A DNA stretch of 64,000 bases from Amycolatopsis nigrescens CSC17Ta-90 (GTDB lineage Bacteria > Actinomycetota > Actinomycetes > Mycobacteriales > Pseudonocardiaceae): positions 3,286,157 to 3,350,156 of the forward strand of contig NZ_ARVW01000001.1 of assembly GCF_000384315.1 (NCBI RefSeq). The letters run 5' to 3'. The position numbers were made by a program, and so were the translations under genes. The notes under the pieces were generated by a model. That model was not told where the DNA came from and searched no databases. It saw only the letters and a program-made list of their open reading frames with translations. How positions within the stretch are numbered: the stretch's first letter is position 1; each line of letters opens with the position of its first letter. Shown one piece after another: positions 52,806 to 61,286 of this stretch.

Positions 52806-53360
52806 ATGGCCGTCGCAAAGAAGAAAGAACCCCGTTCCAAGTTCTACGAGCTCCTGCAGGCGCAGGTGCACAATGAGTTCAACGCGTCCCAGCAGTACAT
52901 CGCGCTGGCGGTCTGGTTCGACAACGAGGACCTGCCCCAGCTCGCCAAGCACTTCTACAAGCAGTCGGTCGAGGAGCGCAACCACGCGCTCGCGCTGGTC
53001 CAGTACCTGATGGACACCGACCACCACGTGGAGATCCCGGGCACCGGCGATGTGCGCAACGAGTTCACCAACGTCACCGAGCTGGTGCAGCTCGCCCTCG
53101 ACCAGGAGAAGGAGGTCGCCACGGACATCAAAACGCTCGCCAAGGCGGCCCGCGCCGAGGACGACTACCAGGGTGAGCAGTTCATGCAGTGGTTCCTGAA
53201 GGAGCAGATCGAAGAGATCTCCTCGATGGACACCCTGCTCAAGATCGTCCAGCGGTCGAACGGCAACCTGTTCGACGTGGAGGCGTTCCTGCACCGCGAG
53301 TCGGTCGGCGACGGGGGCGACGACCCCACGATGCCGCCGGTCGCCGGTGGCACGCTCTAA
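52806..53360 (+). CDS. Ferritin (BfrB-like)
   Basis: 184 residues. It stores iron as a 24-subunit cage. Ferroxidase residues are seen in NEFNASQQYIA (Glu), EERNHAL (Glu and His) and EQIEEISS. The Met of bacterioferritin heme binding is not evident, so it is a ferritin of the non-heme type. Four iron boxes upstream predict induction at high iron. A 15-pair hairpin follows. Confidence 0.94.
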   Translation: MAVAKKKEPRSKFYELLQAQVHNEFNASQQYIALAVWFDNEDLPQLAKHFYKQSVEERNHALALVQYLMDTDHHVEIPGTGDVRNEFTNVTELVQLALDQEKEVATDIKTLAKAARAEDDYQGEQFMQWFLKEQIEEISSMDTLLKIVQRSNGNLFDVEAFLHRESVGDGGDDPTMPPVAGGTL

Positions 53361-53384
53361 CTCGACACTGCTCCCCCACCACAG

Positions 53385-53429
53385 CAAAGAACCCGGGCCC
53401 TCCCCCTGTGGAGCGGCCCGGGTTCTTTG
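53385..53429. terminator. Strong bidirectional terminator between ferritin and the sigma-factor partner gene
   Basis: CAAAGAACCCGGGCC (53385-53399) pairs perfectly with 53415-53429 around a 15-base loop. The CTTTG/CAAAG ends give partial T-tracts in both directions. Confidence 0.85.
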
Positions 53430-53445
53430 TTCGTGACGGACCGGA

Positions 53446-54264
53446 TCAGCCGCTGCAGTCCTGCCCGTTGCCTTCCAGGGAGAAGTAGCTGACGGCGCCG
53501 TTGTCCACCGCGAACCGGTAGCCGCCCTGGTCTCCGGTCGGCACGAAGCCGCCGTTCGGGCCGTCGTTCCAGCTCGGGTAGGCCTGCTTCAGCGCCGTTT
53601 CCGGGGAGCCCACCGCGATCCCGGCCGGGCTGTGCGCCCGGGCCGCTTCGAAGAGCACCACCCCCTTGTTCGGGGAGATGGTCACCATCGAGATCTCGTT
53701 CGCGCCCTCTTTCAGCCGGTAGGACTGGCATTCGGCGGCCGGCGGGGTGCCGTCGTCCAGTGCACCGGTGGCCTTGGCCTGCTCGTAGCTCATGCCCAGC
53801 CGCAGCGTCTTGTAGCCGTCCGGGCCGAGCGCCGGGCCCGCCATCACCGGCACCTTGAAGGTCGGCACCACCTTGGTGTCCGTCGCGGTCGTGCCGCTGG
53901 TCGGCGGCGCCGGGGTGTGCGCCGGTGCCTGGGTGGGGCTGGGCGCCTCGACCGGCGGCTGGGCGACCGGCGGCGGCGCGGGCGGCGGCGGGGTGATCGT
54001 GGTGCCGTCCACCACCGGAGCCGCGGGTTCGGCGACCGGGGGCAGTGGCTGGCCGGGCCGGTAGCCGCCGAGCACCAGGCCACCGGCGACCAGGATCGCC
54101 ACGCCCAGTGCGCCACCGCTGGCGGTGACGACCTTGCGGCGGCGCCGGATCCGACGGGCACCGGCGACGATGGCCTGGTCAGCGCCCGCCCGGGGGTGCA
54201 TCCCGAGCCGGTCGTCGCCGAACAGCCGGCGTAGCTCGGTATCGAGATCGTCGTCCGCGCTCAC
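53446..54264 (-). CDS. Membrane-spanning partner of the sigma factor (possible anti-sigma or sensor)
   Basis: 272 residues. A cytoplasmic N-terminus of about 45 residues (DDDLDTELRRLFGDD, then RRIRRRRK) precedes one membrane helix (about 46-66). A long Pro-rich linker follows, and then an outer domain with a conserved-looking MSYEQAKATG segment and two Cys. No zinc anti-sigma motif is present. The GTG overlaps the sigma stop (GTGA), so stoichiometric synthesis is likely. The anti-sigma role is inferred from this pairing. Confidence 0.65.
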   Translation of the reverse strand: MSADDDLDTELRRLFGDDRLGMHPRAGADQAIVAGARRIRRRRKVVTASGGALGVAILVAGGLVLGGYRPGQPLPPVAEPAAPVVDGTTITPPPPAPPPVAQPPVEAPSPTQAPAHTPAPPTSGTTATDTKVVPTFKVPVMAGPALGPDGYKTLRLGMSYEQAKATGALDDGTPPAAECQSYRLKEGANEISMVTISPNKGVVLFEAARAHSPAGIAVGSPETALKQAYPSWNDGPNGGFVPTGDQGGYRFAVDNGAVSYFSLEGNGQDCSG

Positions 54265-54848
54265 GCTTCTTCCCTCCCTCCGGCCTCTTCGACGACCGGT
54301 GTCATCTTCAGTCGTAGCGAAGCGATGGCCTTGCTGGCCTGGCTCTTCACCGTGCCCTGGCTGATGCCCAGCGCCTGCGCGATTTCGACTTCGGACAGTC
54401 CTTCGTAGTAACGCAGCACGATGACGGCGCGTTGCCTCGGGGGCAGGCCGCGTAACGCCTGCCACAACGGTTCGTGTTCGAAGGGGTCCGCGGGGGTGAC
54501 CGCCTGCGCGTCCGGAATGTCCGCGACCAGGCTTTCCTTCTTGGTCCGCCGCCACCGGCTGATGTGCGCGTTCGCCATGGACCGCCGGATGTAGGCGAGC
54601 GGGTCGCCGGTCTTGCGCTGCACGTGGGTCCAGCGGGAGCCGATCTTCTCCAGCACGGTCTGCACGAGGTCGGCCGCGTCGTGCGGGTTACCGGTCAGCG
54701 CGTGGCCGTAGCGGAGTAGCCCGGGAAGGCTGGCCTCGACGAACTCACCAAAGTCCGTGAGCTCGCCAGGCAACGATGAATCCCCTTCCCGGCCGGCTGC
54801 GACCACCCAGTCATCTCCCCCCTGCATGACAGGCGCTATCGCGGTCAC
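54261..54848 (-). CDS. SigE-family ECF RNA polymerase sigma factor
   Basis: 195 residues. Region 2 has GELTDFGEFVEASLPGLLRYG and DAADLVQTVLEKI. Region 4 has LRGLPPRQRAVIVLRYYEGLSEVEIAQALGISQGTVKSQASKA. The GTG at 54848 has GGGAGG seven bases upstream; longer frames lack support. This group is abundant in actinomycetes, and targets cannot be predicted. Confidence 0.9.
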   Translation of the reverse strand: MTAIAPVMQGGDDWVVAAGREGDSSLPGELTDFGEFVEASLPGLLRYGHALTGNPHDAADLVQTVLEKIGSRWTHVQRKTGDPLAYIRRSMANAHISRWRRTKKESLVADIPDAQAVTPADPFEHEPLWQALRGLPPRQRAVIVLRYYEGLSEVEIAQALGISQGTVKSQASKAIASLRLKMTPVVEEAGGREEA

Positions 54849-54984
54849 CGTATCGCCTCCCTCGCCGGCCCGTCTGTCTGGCGTCGCAGCACCACCGTGT
54901 GCAAAACGCATTGACGCTCCTGAAGGTTGTCCCGCTCGGCTACTCAGATCAGGGGACGCCCGGCAGAGGGAGGAGTTGTGCCGG

Positions 54985-55338
54985 TTACCTGTTTGCTACA
55001 GAGGCGGGCAACGGGAACGAGCCGTCCTGCCCGGCCGGGAACGGGTGCACCGCGACCACCGCCCGATGCGGGATCGGCCCGTACACATGCGGGAACCGGA
55101 CACCGGCCGGGTGCGGCGGGTCGCCTTCCTCCCAGCGCAGCGGCACGTCCAGCTCGGCCGGATCGATCTCCAGCAACAGAAGGTCTTCACGACCGGGAAA
55201 CAGCGCGACGGCGGGCAGATGCGCGGTGCCGGGGTCGGAGCAGTGGATGAACCCGACCTCGTCCAGCGACGCCGCCCGGTACTCCCCGCCCTCGGCCGCC
55301 TCGGCCCAGTCCGCCCACGCGCAGATATGCAGGATCAT
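54985..55338 (-). CDS. DUF952 family protein
   Basis: 117 residues. MILHICAWADWAEA at the start, GFIHCSDP and the YGPIPHRAVVAV end define DUF952, a small fold related to glutathione-S-transferase-associated proteins, of unknown function. The ATG at 55338 gives the conserved start. Composite repeat copy B lies directly upstream. Confidence 0.85.
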   Translation of the reverse strand: MILHICAWADWAEAAEGGEYRAASLDEVGFIHCSDPGTAHLPAVALFPGREDLLLLEIDPAELDVPLRWEEGDPPHPAGVRFPHVYGPIPHRAVVAVHPFPAGQDGSFPLPASVANR

Positions 55339-55386
55339 GCGCCCATCGTGCCGGACCCGCCCCCGCACAGCCCCGCCCCCGCACAG

Positions 55387-55491
55387 CCCCCACCCATCCC
55401 GGGGGGCGGCCCCGCTCCAGCCTATCGCCACCAGGGAGCGCGCGAGGCGCCATCGGGCGAGTTGTCCACAGGCCGGGGCAACTGTGGACAA
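55387..55491. repeat. Composite dispersed element copy B: GC-rich box plus inverted DnaA-box-like pair
   Basis: Bases 55387-55433 equal 17130-17176. TTGTCCACA (55462-55470) and TGTGGACAA (55483-55491) have the same 12-base spacing as in copy A. The sequence between box and sites is diverged. It lies between the DUF5926 and DUF952 genes. Confidence 0.82.
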
Positions 55492-55519
55492 CTCGCGGGC
55501 ATCGGGCGCGACCCGGGGA

Positions 55520-56395
55520 TCAGCGGAGGGTGAGCTGGCGGCCGATGAGCCCGTCGCGGGCGCGGCGCTCGGTGGCGTTCAGCGGCTCCTCGTCCAGGGA
55601 CTTCAGCGCCGCATCCAGCCGCTCGCCCAGCTGCATGGCCGGGTCGGCCCACTCGCGGGCGTGCGCGTCCGGGTCCAGGTCCCACACCGGCACGAGCAGG
55701 CCGTGCGCGCGGAACGAACCGGCGTAACGGGACCCCTCGCCCAGCCCGATCTCACCGGCGGCGGACAGCCGCGCAAGCGCTTGCAGCAGGAGGTTCTCCT
55801 GCTCGGGCCGCACCCAGCGCAGATGCGCCTTCTCCCCGGCCTCCACCCAGTAGGCACCGGGGCCGAGCCGCTCGGTGGGCATGATCGCCGCGTTCGCCCG
55901 CTCCAGCGACATCGCGACCTCGCCGCCGGCCTCGGTGTCCTCCGGCAGCCACCACGAGAAGTCCTTGTGCAGCGTGGCGTCCAGTTCGGCACCGGTGACC
56001 AGCAGGTCCTGCAGGCGCTCGCCCTCGGCGGGCGGGCCGGTGGTGTCCGGCACCGAGAGCACGTCACCCGGCTCGGCCTGCAAGGCCCAGCGCACCGAAC
56101 GGCCGAGGTCGCGGCTGATGTCCGAGGACCTGGTCTGCACCTGCATGCCCACGAACGCGGCCCCGTCGGACCGGACGAACGCGGCCGCCGCCATCGGCAG
56201 CACGGTGCCCAGCGTGACGGTCCGATCCGGACTGTCCACAAGGGACAGATCGGCGGTGGCCGACGGCACGAACTCGCGCAGCGCGATCAGCTCGGGCTCG
56301 GCGGCGAGGCCCTCGAAGGGCTGCCCGACGAACACATCGCGCACCTTCGGTGCACGGTCCTTCTTGGGGCCCTTCTTGCGTGCGCCCTTGCCCAT
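55520..56395 (-). CDS. DUF5926 family protein
   Basis: 291 residues. The basic N-terminus (GKGARKKGPKKDRAPK) is followed by a mostly acidic, soluble body with DFSWWLPEDTEAGG and a C-terminal ATERRARDGLIGRQLTLR. Actinobacterial family without known function. The basic start suggests nucleic-acid contact, but no motif proves it. It is divergent from the P450 gene. Confidence 0.75.
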   Translation of the reverse strand: MGKGARKKGPKKDRAPKVRDVFVGQPFEGLAAEPELIALREFVPSATADLSLVDSPDRTVTLGTVLPMAAAAFVRSDGAAFVGMQVQTRSSDISRDLGRSVRWALQAEPGDVLSVPDTTGPPAEGERLQDLLVTGAELDATLHKDFSWWLPEDTEAGGEVAMSLERANAAIMPTERLGPGAYWVEAGEKAHLRWVRPEQENLLLQALARLSAAGEIGLGEGSRYAGSFRAHGLLVPVWDLDPDAHAREWADPAMQLGERLDAALKSLDEEPLNATERRARDGLIGRQLTLR

Positions 56396-56449
56396 GTCGC
56401 CTCCTCGCTAGCAGCTCCGCAGACGCTACCGAACGGCTAGGCTCGCCAG

Positions 56450-57625
56450 GTGCCCGCCCTGTTCGACCCGCGCGACCCCGCGTTCCTCGCCGATCCGTAC
56501 CCGACCTTCGCGGCGCTGCGCGAAGCCGGCGAGGTGCACCGGCACGACGGCCTCGGGCTGGCGATCGCGGTCTCGCACGGCGCCGCGTCGCAGGTGCTCC
56601 GCCATCGCGGGCTCGGCCGGATCTGGACCGACGCCGCCCCTGCGGAGCGGTTCGTCTCCTTCAACCTGCTGCACCGCAACTCGTTGCTGGAGAACGAGCC
56701 ACCCGCGCACACCAGGCTGCGCCGCTCGATCGCCGGCGCGTTCGCCAGGGGGCACGTCGAGCGGCTCAGGCCAACTGTGCGCGCACTCGCCACCGACATG
56801 GTCGAGGAACTGGCGGAGAAGATCGCGTCGGACGGCGAAGCGGACCTGCTCGAGCTGCTGGCCGAGCCACTGCCGGTGCAGGTCATCGCCGAGCTGCTGG
56901 CGGTGCCGCCGGCCGACCGCGAACTGCTGGTGCCCTGGTCGAACGCGATCGTGAAGATGTACGAGTACGGCCTGCCCGAGGCCGGGCAGCAGGCCGCCGA
57001 GCGCGCCGCCGGCGAGTTCGCCGGCTACCTGCGGGAGCTGGCCGCGGACCGCGCCGGCAATCCCGGCGACGACCTGATCAGCGACCTGGTCCGGGCCGAG
57101 CTGACCGGCGACGAGGTGGTCGCGACCGCCGTGCTGCTGCTGATGGCCGGGCACGAGGCGACGGTGAACGTGCTCGGCAACGGGGTGCACGCGCTGCTGC
57201 GGCACCCCGGCCAGTGGCGTCGCCTTGTCGCGGACCCCGCGCTGACGGACACCGCGGTCGAAGAGCTGATCCGCTTCGACGCCCCGCTTCAGCTGTTCGA
57301 ACGGACCGCCACCACCGACCTGGAGATCGCCGGGTTCCGGGTGGCCGAGGGCGAGAAGATCGCGGCACTGCTCGGCGCGGCGGCCAGGGACCCCGCGGTG
57401 TTCGACCGGCCGGACGAGCTGGACCTCGGCCGCGCGCCCAACCCGCACCTCGGGTTCGGCGCCGGCATCCACTACTGCGTCGGCGCGCCGCTGGCCAGGA
57501 TGGAGATCGCGGCCGCGCTGAGCGCACTGGCCGAGCGGCTGCCCGGCCTGCGCCCGGCCGCAGAACCGCGACGGCGACCGGAGTTCGTCATCCGCGGCCT
57601 GCGAACCCTGCCGGTGAGGGCCTGA
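56450..57625 (+). CDS. Cytochrome P450
   Basis: 391 residues, soluble bacterial class. The heme-binding loop FGAGIHYCVGAPLAR carries the Cys ligand, the I-helix has LMAGHEATVN and the K-helix EELIRFD. It needs ferredoxin and reductase partners, none of which is adjacent. It starts with GTG at 56450. It is an orphan monooxygenase with unknown substrate and ends in front of repeat family I copy 2. Confidence 0.95.
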   Translation: MPALFDPRDPAFLADPYPTFAALREAGEVHRHDGLGLAIAVSHGAASQVLRHRGLGRIWTDAAPAERFVSFNLLHRNSLLENEPPAHTRLRRSIAGAFARGHVERLRPTVRALATDMVEELAEKIASDGEADLLELLAEPLPVQVIAELLAVPPADRELLVPWSNAIVKMYEYGLPEAGQQAAERAAGEFAGYLRELAADRAGNPGDDLISDLVRAELTGDEVVATAVLLLMAGHEATVNVLGNGVHALLRHPGQWRRLVADPALTDTAVEELIRFDAPLQLFERTATTDLEIAGFRVAEGEKIAALLGAAARDPAVFDRPDELDLGRAPNPHLGFGAGIHYCVGAPLARMEIAAALSALAERLPGLRPAAEPRRRPEFVIRGLRTLPVRA

Positions 57626-57630
57626 AGCGA

Positions 57631-57677
57631 CCCAATGTGACGTTTGGCCAATAGAGCGAGCCAAACGTCACGTTGGG
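57631..57677. repeat. Dispersed inverted repeat, family I copy 2
   Basis: CCCAATGTGACGTTTGG (57631-57647) and CCAAACGTCACGTTGGG (57661-57677) with a 13-base loop. Read on the opposite strand its loop shares TCTATTGG with copy 1 at 5707-5755, so it is the same element inverted. It lies between convergent genes. Confidence 0.86.
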
Positions 57678-57693
57678 CTCGTGCGGCGGCGGG

Positions 57694-58650
57694 TCAGCGG
57701 ACGGCGCCGGGCTGGCGAACCGCGCGCAGCTCGGGTTCGGGCGCGTCGATCACGCGCAGCACCCGCAGCAGCCGCAGCTTGTCCTCGGCGATCGGCGCGA
57801 GCAGGTTGGTCAGCCGCCGCACCAGCACCGCGGTCAGCGTGGCCAGCACCGCCGCGGAAAGGTCCACCAGGCCGGTCAGCAGCACGCTTTCCGCCTCGGC
57901 CTGCACCCCGTCCCGCAGCCGCCAGAACACCACCAGCACCAGCAGCACCCAGTTGACGATCCAGGCCGCCCACCAGCCGCGCACCAGCTTCGACGGCCGC
58001 GGCCGCTGGTCGGGGGGCCGGCGCAGCACGGCGTGCTCCAGTTCCGCCGCGATGGACCCGGCCATGGCCAGGTTCACCCCCGGCACCAACACCCCGGCCA
58101 GCACCTCCCGCACCGACCGCGGCGGCTCGAACCCGGTCTCCGCGGCGGCGGTGATCCTGGCCACGAACAGCCACCACAGGGTCAGCGTGAGCGCCACCAG
58201 CCCGAGCACCAGCGCCATCGTCGACGTGACCCAGACCAGGCCGTCCGAAGCGGCGACCACGTCCACGTCCAGCGCGGAGTCACGGCTGATCAGCAGCAGC
58301 ACGTACTGCCAGAGCTCGGCGGCCGCACCGGCCAGCGCCATCGCGGCCAGCCCCCAGAGCGAAACCACCGCGAACGGCGCGAGCAGGCGCAGCCGCTCCA
58401 GCGGGCGCGGGCCCTCGGCCCGCATCCCGGGCACCGTGGTCGGGAACCGCCAGATCAGGTTCGGGAAACCCCATCGCGGCGGGGTCCGGTAGGCAGGCGG
58501 CCCGGTGTACGGGGCGACCTGGGCCGGGCGGCGCTGCGGACCCGCCCCCGGCGGCGGGGTGGCGACCCAGCGCACCCTTGGCCGGACCCGCGGCTGCGGC
58601 CGTGGCGGCTGCAGGGGCGGGTAAGGCGGCGGGTAGTGGCCAGGCTGCAT
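57694..58650 (-). CDS. DUF4328 membrane protein
   Basis: 318 residues. A Pro/Arg-rich N-terminus (about 1-60) is followed by six membrane segments. DUF4328 features include GFEPPRSVREVLAGVLVPGVNLAMAGSI and a C-terminal helix pair. Function unknown. It starts three bases after the rhodanese gene stop, so these form an operon. Confidence 0.82.
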   Translation of the reverse strand: MQPGHYPPPYPPLQPPRPQPRVRPRVRWVATPPPGAGPQRRPAQVAPYTGPPAYRTPPRWGFPNLIWRFPTTVPGMRAEGPRPLERLRLLAPFAVVSLWGLAAMALAGAAAELWQYVLLLISRDSALDVDVVAASDGLVWVTSTMALVLGLVALTLTLWWLFVARITAAAETGFEPPRSVREVLAGVLVPGVNLAMAGSIAAELEHAVLRRPPDQRPRPSKLVRGWWAAWIVNWVLLVLVVFWRLRDGVQAEAESVLLTGLVDLSAAVLATLTAVLVRRLTNLLAPIAEDKLRLLRVLRVIDAPEPELRAVRQPGAVR

Positions 58651-58653
58651 GGG

Positions 58654-59004
58654 TCAGAGGATCTCGGGTTCGGCGCCGGGTTGTGCGGAGGTGACCGGCC
58701 TGCCCTCGGTGTGCCAGGACTTCATGCCGCCCGCGACGTTCACCGCGTCCACCACGCCGGCCGCGTTCAGCCAGGCGGCGGCGCGCGCGGAGCGGCCACC
58801 GGTGCGGCACACCACGTAGACCGGCCTGTCGTCCGGCAACGTGGCCAGCTCCTCGACCCTGGCGGGCAGCTCGCCCATCGGGATGTGCACCGCACCGGGC
58901 GCGTGCCCGGCATCCCATTCGTCCTGTTCGCGTACGTCGAGCAGCACCAGGCCCTCCGCGGGCAGCTCGGTCACGGAGGCGGTCGGCGGTTCAGCGGGGT
59001 TCAC
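58654..59004 (-). CDS. Single-domain rhodanese-like protein
   Basis: 116 residues. LLDVREQDEWDAGHAPGAVHIP and the active-site loop CRTGGRS with the persulfide-forming Cys define the rhodanese fold. It transfers or carries sulfane sulfur. Encoded just upstream of the DUF4328 gene. No signal peptide. Confidence 0.93.
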   Translation of the reverse strand: MNPAEPPTASVTELPAEGLVLLDVREQDEWDAGHAPGAVHIPMGELPARVEELATLPDDRPVYVVCRTGGRSARAAAWLNAAGVVDAVNVAGGMKSWHTEGRPVTSAQPGAEPEIL

Positions 59005-59057
59005 GCCGTCATGATCCCATGCGGTTCGTCAGGCTCGCGTGAACACCGGCCCCCGTC

Positions 59058-60668
59058 CTAGTGGCTGGTCGCCTTCTCCGCCCCGGCACCGGTGAGCGAG
59101 CGGACCTCCATCTCGGCGTACTTGGCCTCGTTGTGCTCCTTGGACAGCACGGTGCCGAGCCAGCCGAGGAAGAAGGACACCGGGATGGACACCAGCCCGG
59201 GGTTCTCCAGCGGGAACCAGTGGAAGTCCACCCCCTTGATCATCGGTTTGGACCCGCCGGACACCGCCGGCGAGAACACGATCAGCACGATGGTGACGAT
59301 CAGCCCGCCGTAGATGCTCCACAGTGCGCCTTGGGTGTTGAAGCGTTTCCAGAACAGCGAGTAGAGGATCGTGGGCAGGTTCGCTGAGGCGGCGACGGCG
59401 AAGGCGAGTGCGACGAGGAAGGCGACGTTCTGGTCTTTGGCGAGGATGCCGCCGACGATGGCGACGGCGCCGATGACCAGTGCGGTGATGCGGGCGACTC
59501 GTACTTCGGCGTTGGGGTCTTTGATCTTGCCTTTTTTGATCACGTTGGCGTAGACGTCGTGGGCAAAGGAGGCGGACGCGGTGATGGTGAGTCCGGCGAC
59601 GACGGCGAGGATGGTGGCGAAGGCGACCGCGGCGATGAATCCGAGCAGTATCGGCCCGCCCAGCTCCTGCGCCAGCAACGGCGCCGCCGAATTCACCCCG
59701 CCCGGCGCGCCGTTGATCGTGGTCGGACCGACCAGTGCGCCGGCGCCGTAACCCAGCACCAGGGTGAACAGGTAGAAGATGCCGATCAGCACGATGGCCC
59801 AGACCACCGAGCGGCGGGCGTCCTTCGCGGTCGGCACGGTGTAGAAGCGCATCAGCACGTGCGGCAGCCCGGCCGTACCGAGCACCAGCGCGATCCCGAG
59901 CGACAGGAAGTCCAGTTTCGACGTGCCGTTCTTGCCGTACTGGGCGCCCGGCGACAGCAGCGCCTCGCCCTTGCCCTTCGGCTGGTCGACAGCCTGCTGA
60001 AGCAGCGCGGACAGGTTGAAGCCGTACTTGCCGAGCACCCAGATCGTCATCGCGAACGCGCCGGCGATCAGCAGCGCGGCCTTGATGATCTGCACCCAGG
60101 TGGTGCCCCGCATCCCGCCGATCAGCACGTAGATGATCATCACCACGCCCACCGCGGCGATGATCGCGGCCTGCCCGGCCGCGCCCTTGATGCCGAGCAG
60201 CAGGTTCACCAGTCCGCCCGCGCCCGCCATCTGCGCGAGCAGGTAGAAGAACGACACGGCGAGGGTGGAAATGGCCGCCGCGGCGCGCACCGGGCGTTGC
60301 CGCATCCGGAACGCGAGCACGTCGCCCATGGTGAACTTGCCGGTGTTGCGCAGCAGTTCGGCCACCAGCAGCAAAGCGACCAGCCAGGCCACCAGGAACC
60401 CGATCGAATAAAGGAAACCGTCGTAACCGTTGATCGCGATGGCCCCCGCGATACCGAGGAACGACGCGGCGGACAGGTAGTCGCCGGAGATCGCGATCCC
60501 GTTCTGCGGGCCGCTGAACGCACGCCCGGCGGCGTAGTAGTCCGACGCGGTCTTGGTGTTCCGACTGGCCCGGAACACGATCACCAGGGTGATCACCACG
60601 AAAGCCGCGAAAATGCTGATGTTCAGGGCCGCGTTGCCGCCCTCCACCCCGGCCGCGAGCGTGCTCAC
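59058..60668 (-). CDS. actP: Cation/acetate symporter (SSS family)
   Basis: 536 residues, about 13 helices. SGDYLSAASFLGIAGAIA and LPHVLMRFYTVP are typical of sodium/solute symporters of the ActP type, taking up acetate and short acids. The GTG overlaps the DUF485 gene stop (GTGA), the usual yjcH-actP arrangement. About 59340-59640 uses CTC, GTC and ATC codons, whereas the flanks use CTG and GTG, which suggests a recombined segment. Confidence 0.92.
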   Translation of the reverse strand: MSTLAAGVEGGNAALNISIFAAFVVITLVIVFRASRNTKTASDYYAAGRAFSGPQNGIAISGDYLSAASFLGIAGAIAINGYDGFLYSIGFLVAWLVALLLVAELLRNTGKFTMGDVLAFRMRQRPVRAAAAISTLAVSFFYLLAQMAGAGGLVNLLLGIKGAAGQAAIIAAVGVVMIIYVLIGGMRGTTWVQIIKAALLIAGAFAMTIWVLGKYGFNLSALLQQAVDQPKGKGEALLSPGAQYGKNGTSKLDFLSLGIALVLGTAGLPHVLMRFYTVPTAKDARRSVVWAIVLIGIFYLFTLVLGYGAGALVGPTTINGAPGGVNSAAPLLAQELGGPILLGFIAAVAFATILAVVAGLTITASASFAHDVYANVIKKGKIKDPNAEVRVARITALVIGAVAIVGGILAKDQNVAFLVALAFAVAASANLPTILYSLFWKRFNTQGALWSIYGGLIVTIVLIVFSPAVSGGSKPMIKGVDFHWFPLENPGLVSIPVSFFLGWLGTVLSKEHNEAKYAEMEVRSLTGAGAEKATSH

Positions 60669-61012
60669 TTGGCGCCCCCTTCGATCTCATCGCGGATCTT
60701 GTCCGCGATCGGGTCCAGCTTCCGATCGGCGTAGCGCACGTAGAGACCGGTGATCACGAAGGTGGAGACGAACTGCAGCAGGCCGAAGACCAGGCCCACG
60801 TTGATGTTGTCGACCAGCTTGGTGGACATGAACCCGTGCGCGTAGTCCGCCAGCAGCACGTAAAGCAGGTACCACAACAGGAACAACCCGGTCATCGGGA
60901 AGACGAACCGGCGCAGCCTGGCCCGGAGCTGGGCGAACTCCGCGCTCTGCTGCACCTCCCGCCATTCGCTTTCCGGGGTGTCACCGGCGAGCTCGTGTTC
61001 GGTGCTGCTCAT
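60665..61012 (-). CDS. DUF485 membrane protein (YjcH-like)
   Basis: 115 residues with two membrane helices (about 38-60 and 73-95). FVFPMTGLFLLWYLLYVLLADYAHGFM is the DUF485 signature. It always accompanies ActP-type symporters and probably acts as a small subunit. The ATG at 61012 follows GGGAGG, part of a leader hairpin. Confidence 0.9.
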   Translation of the reverse strand: MSSTEHELAGDTPESEWREVQQSAEFAQLRARLRRFVFPMTGLFLLWYLLYVLLADYAHGFMSTKLVDNINVGLVFGLLQFVSTFVITGLYVRYADRKLDPIADKIRDEIEGGAK

Positions 61013-61033
61013 AAGACCTCCCAGACGGTCTTA
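61012..61033 (-). promoter_or_regulatory. Leader hairpin over the ribosome site of the DUF485-actP operon
   Basis: TAAGACC (61033-61027) pairs with GGTCTTA (61018-61012) across an eight-base loop that holds most of the GGGAGG site; the last paired base is the A of the ATG. Folding would limit initiation. About 250 bases between this point and the next gene hold no gene. Confidence 0.45.
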
Positions 61034-61286
61034 CACCCAGTCGGGTGGCCCGCTGGGCGCCATACTTCGTCGCACGATTAATCCAGCCCTTGCTACGCAG
61101 ATCATCCCCCTCTCTTGGCGCAAAAGCGCATAATCCATTTGGGTGAATAGGATGACTCTGGGTATAACTAATGGCGACCGATAGCCGCCCTGATGTCCGG
61201 ATGATATTCCCCGGCGAACCCATCGGCTCCTATTTCGGATACGCGCGGTACCGGAACCGCCAACCGGGTGCCCGCCGAAACTGCCG

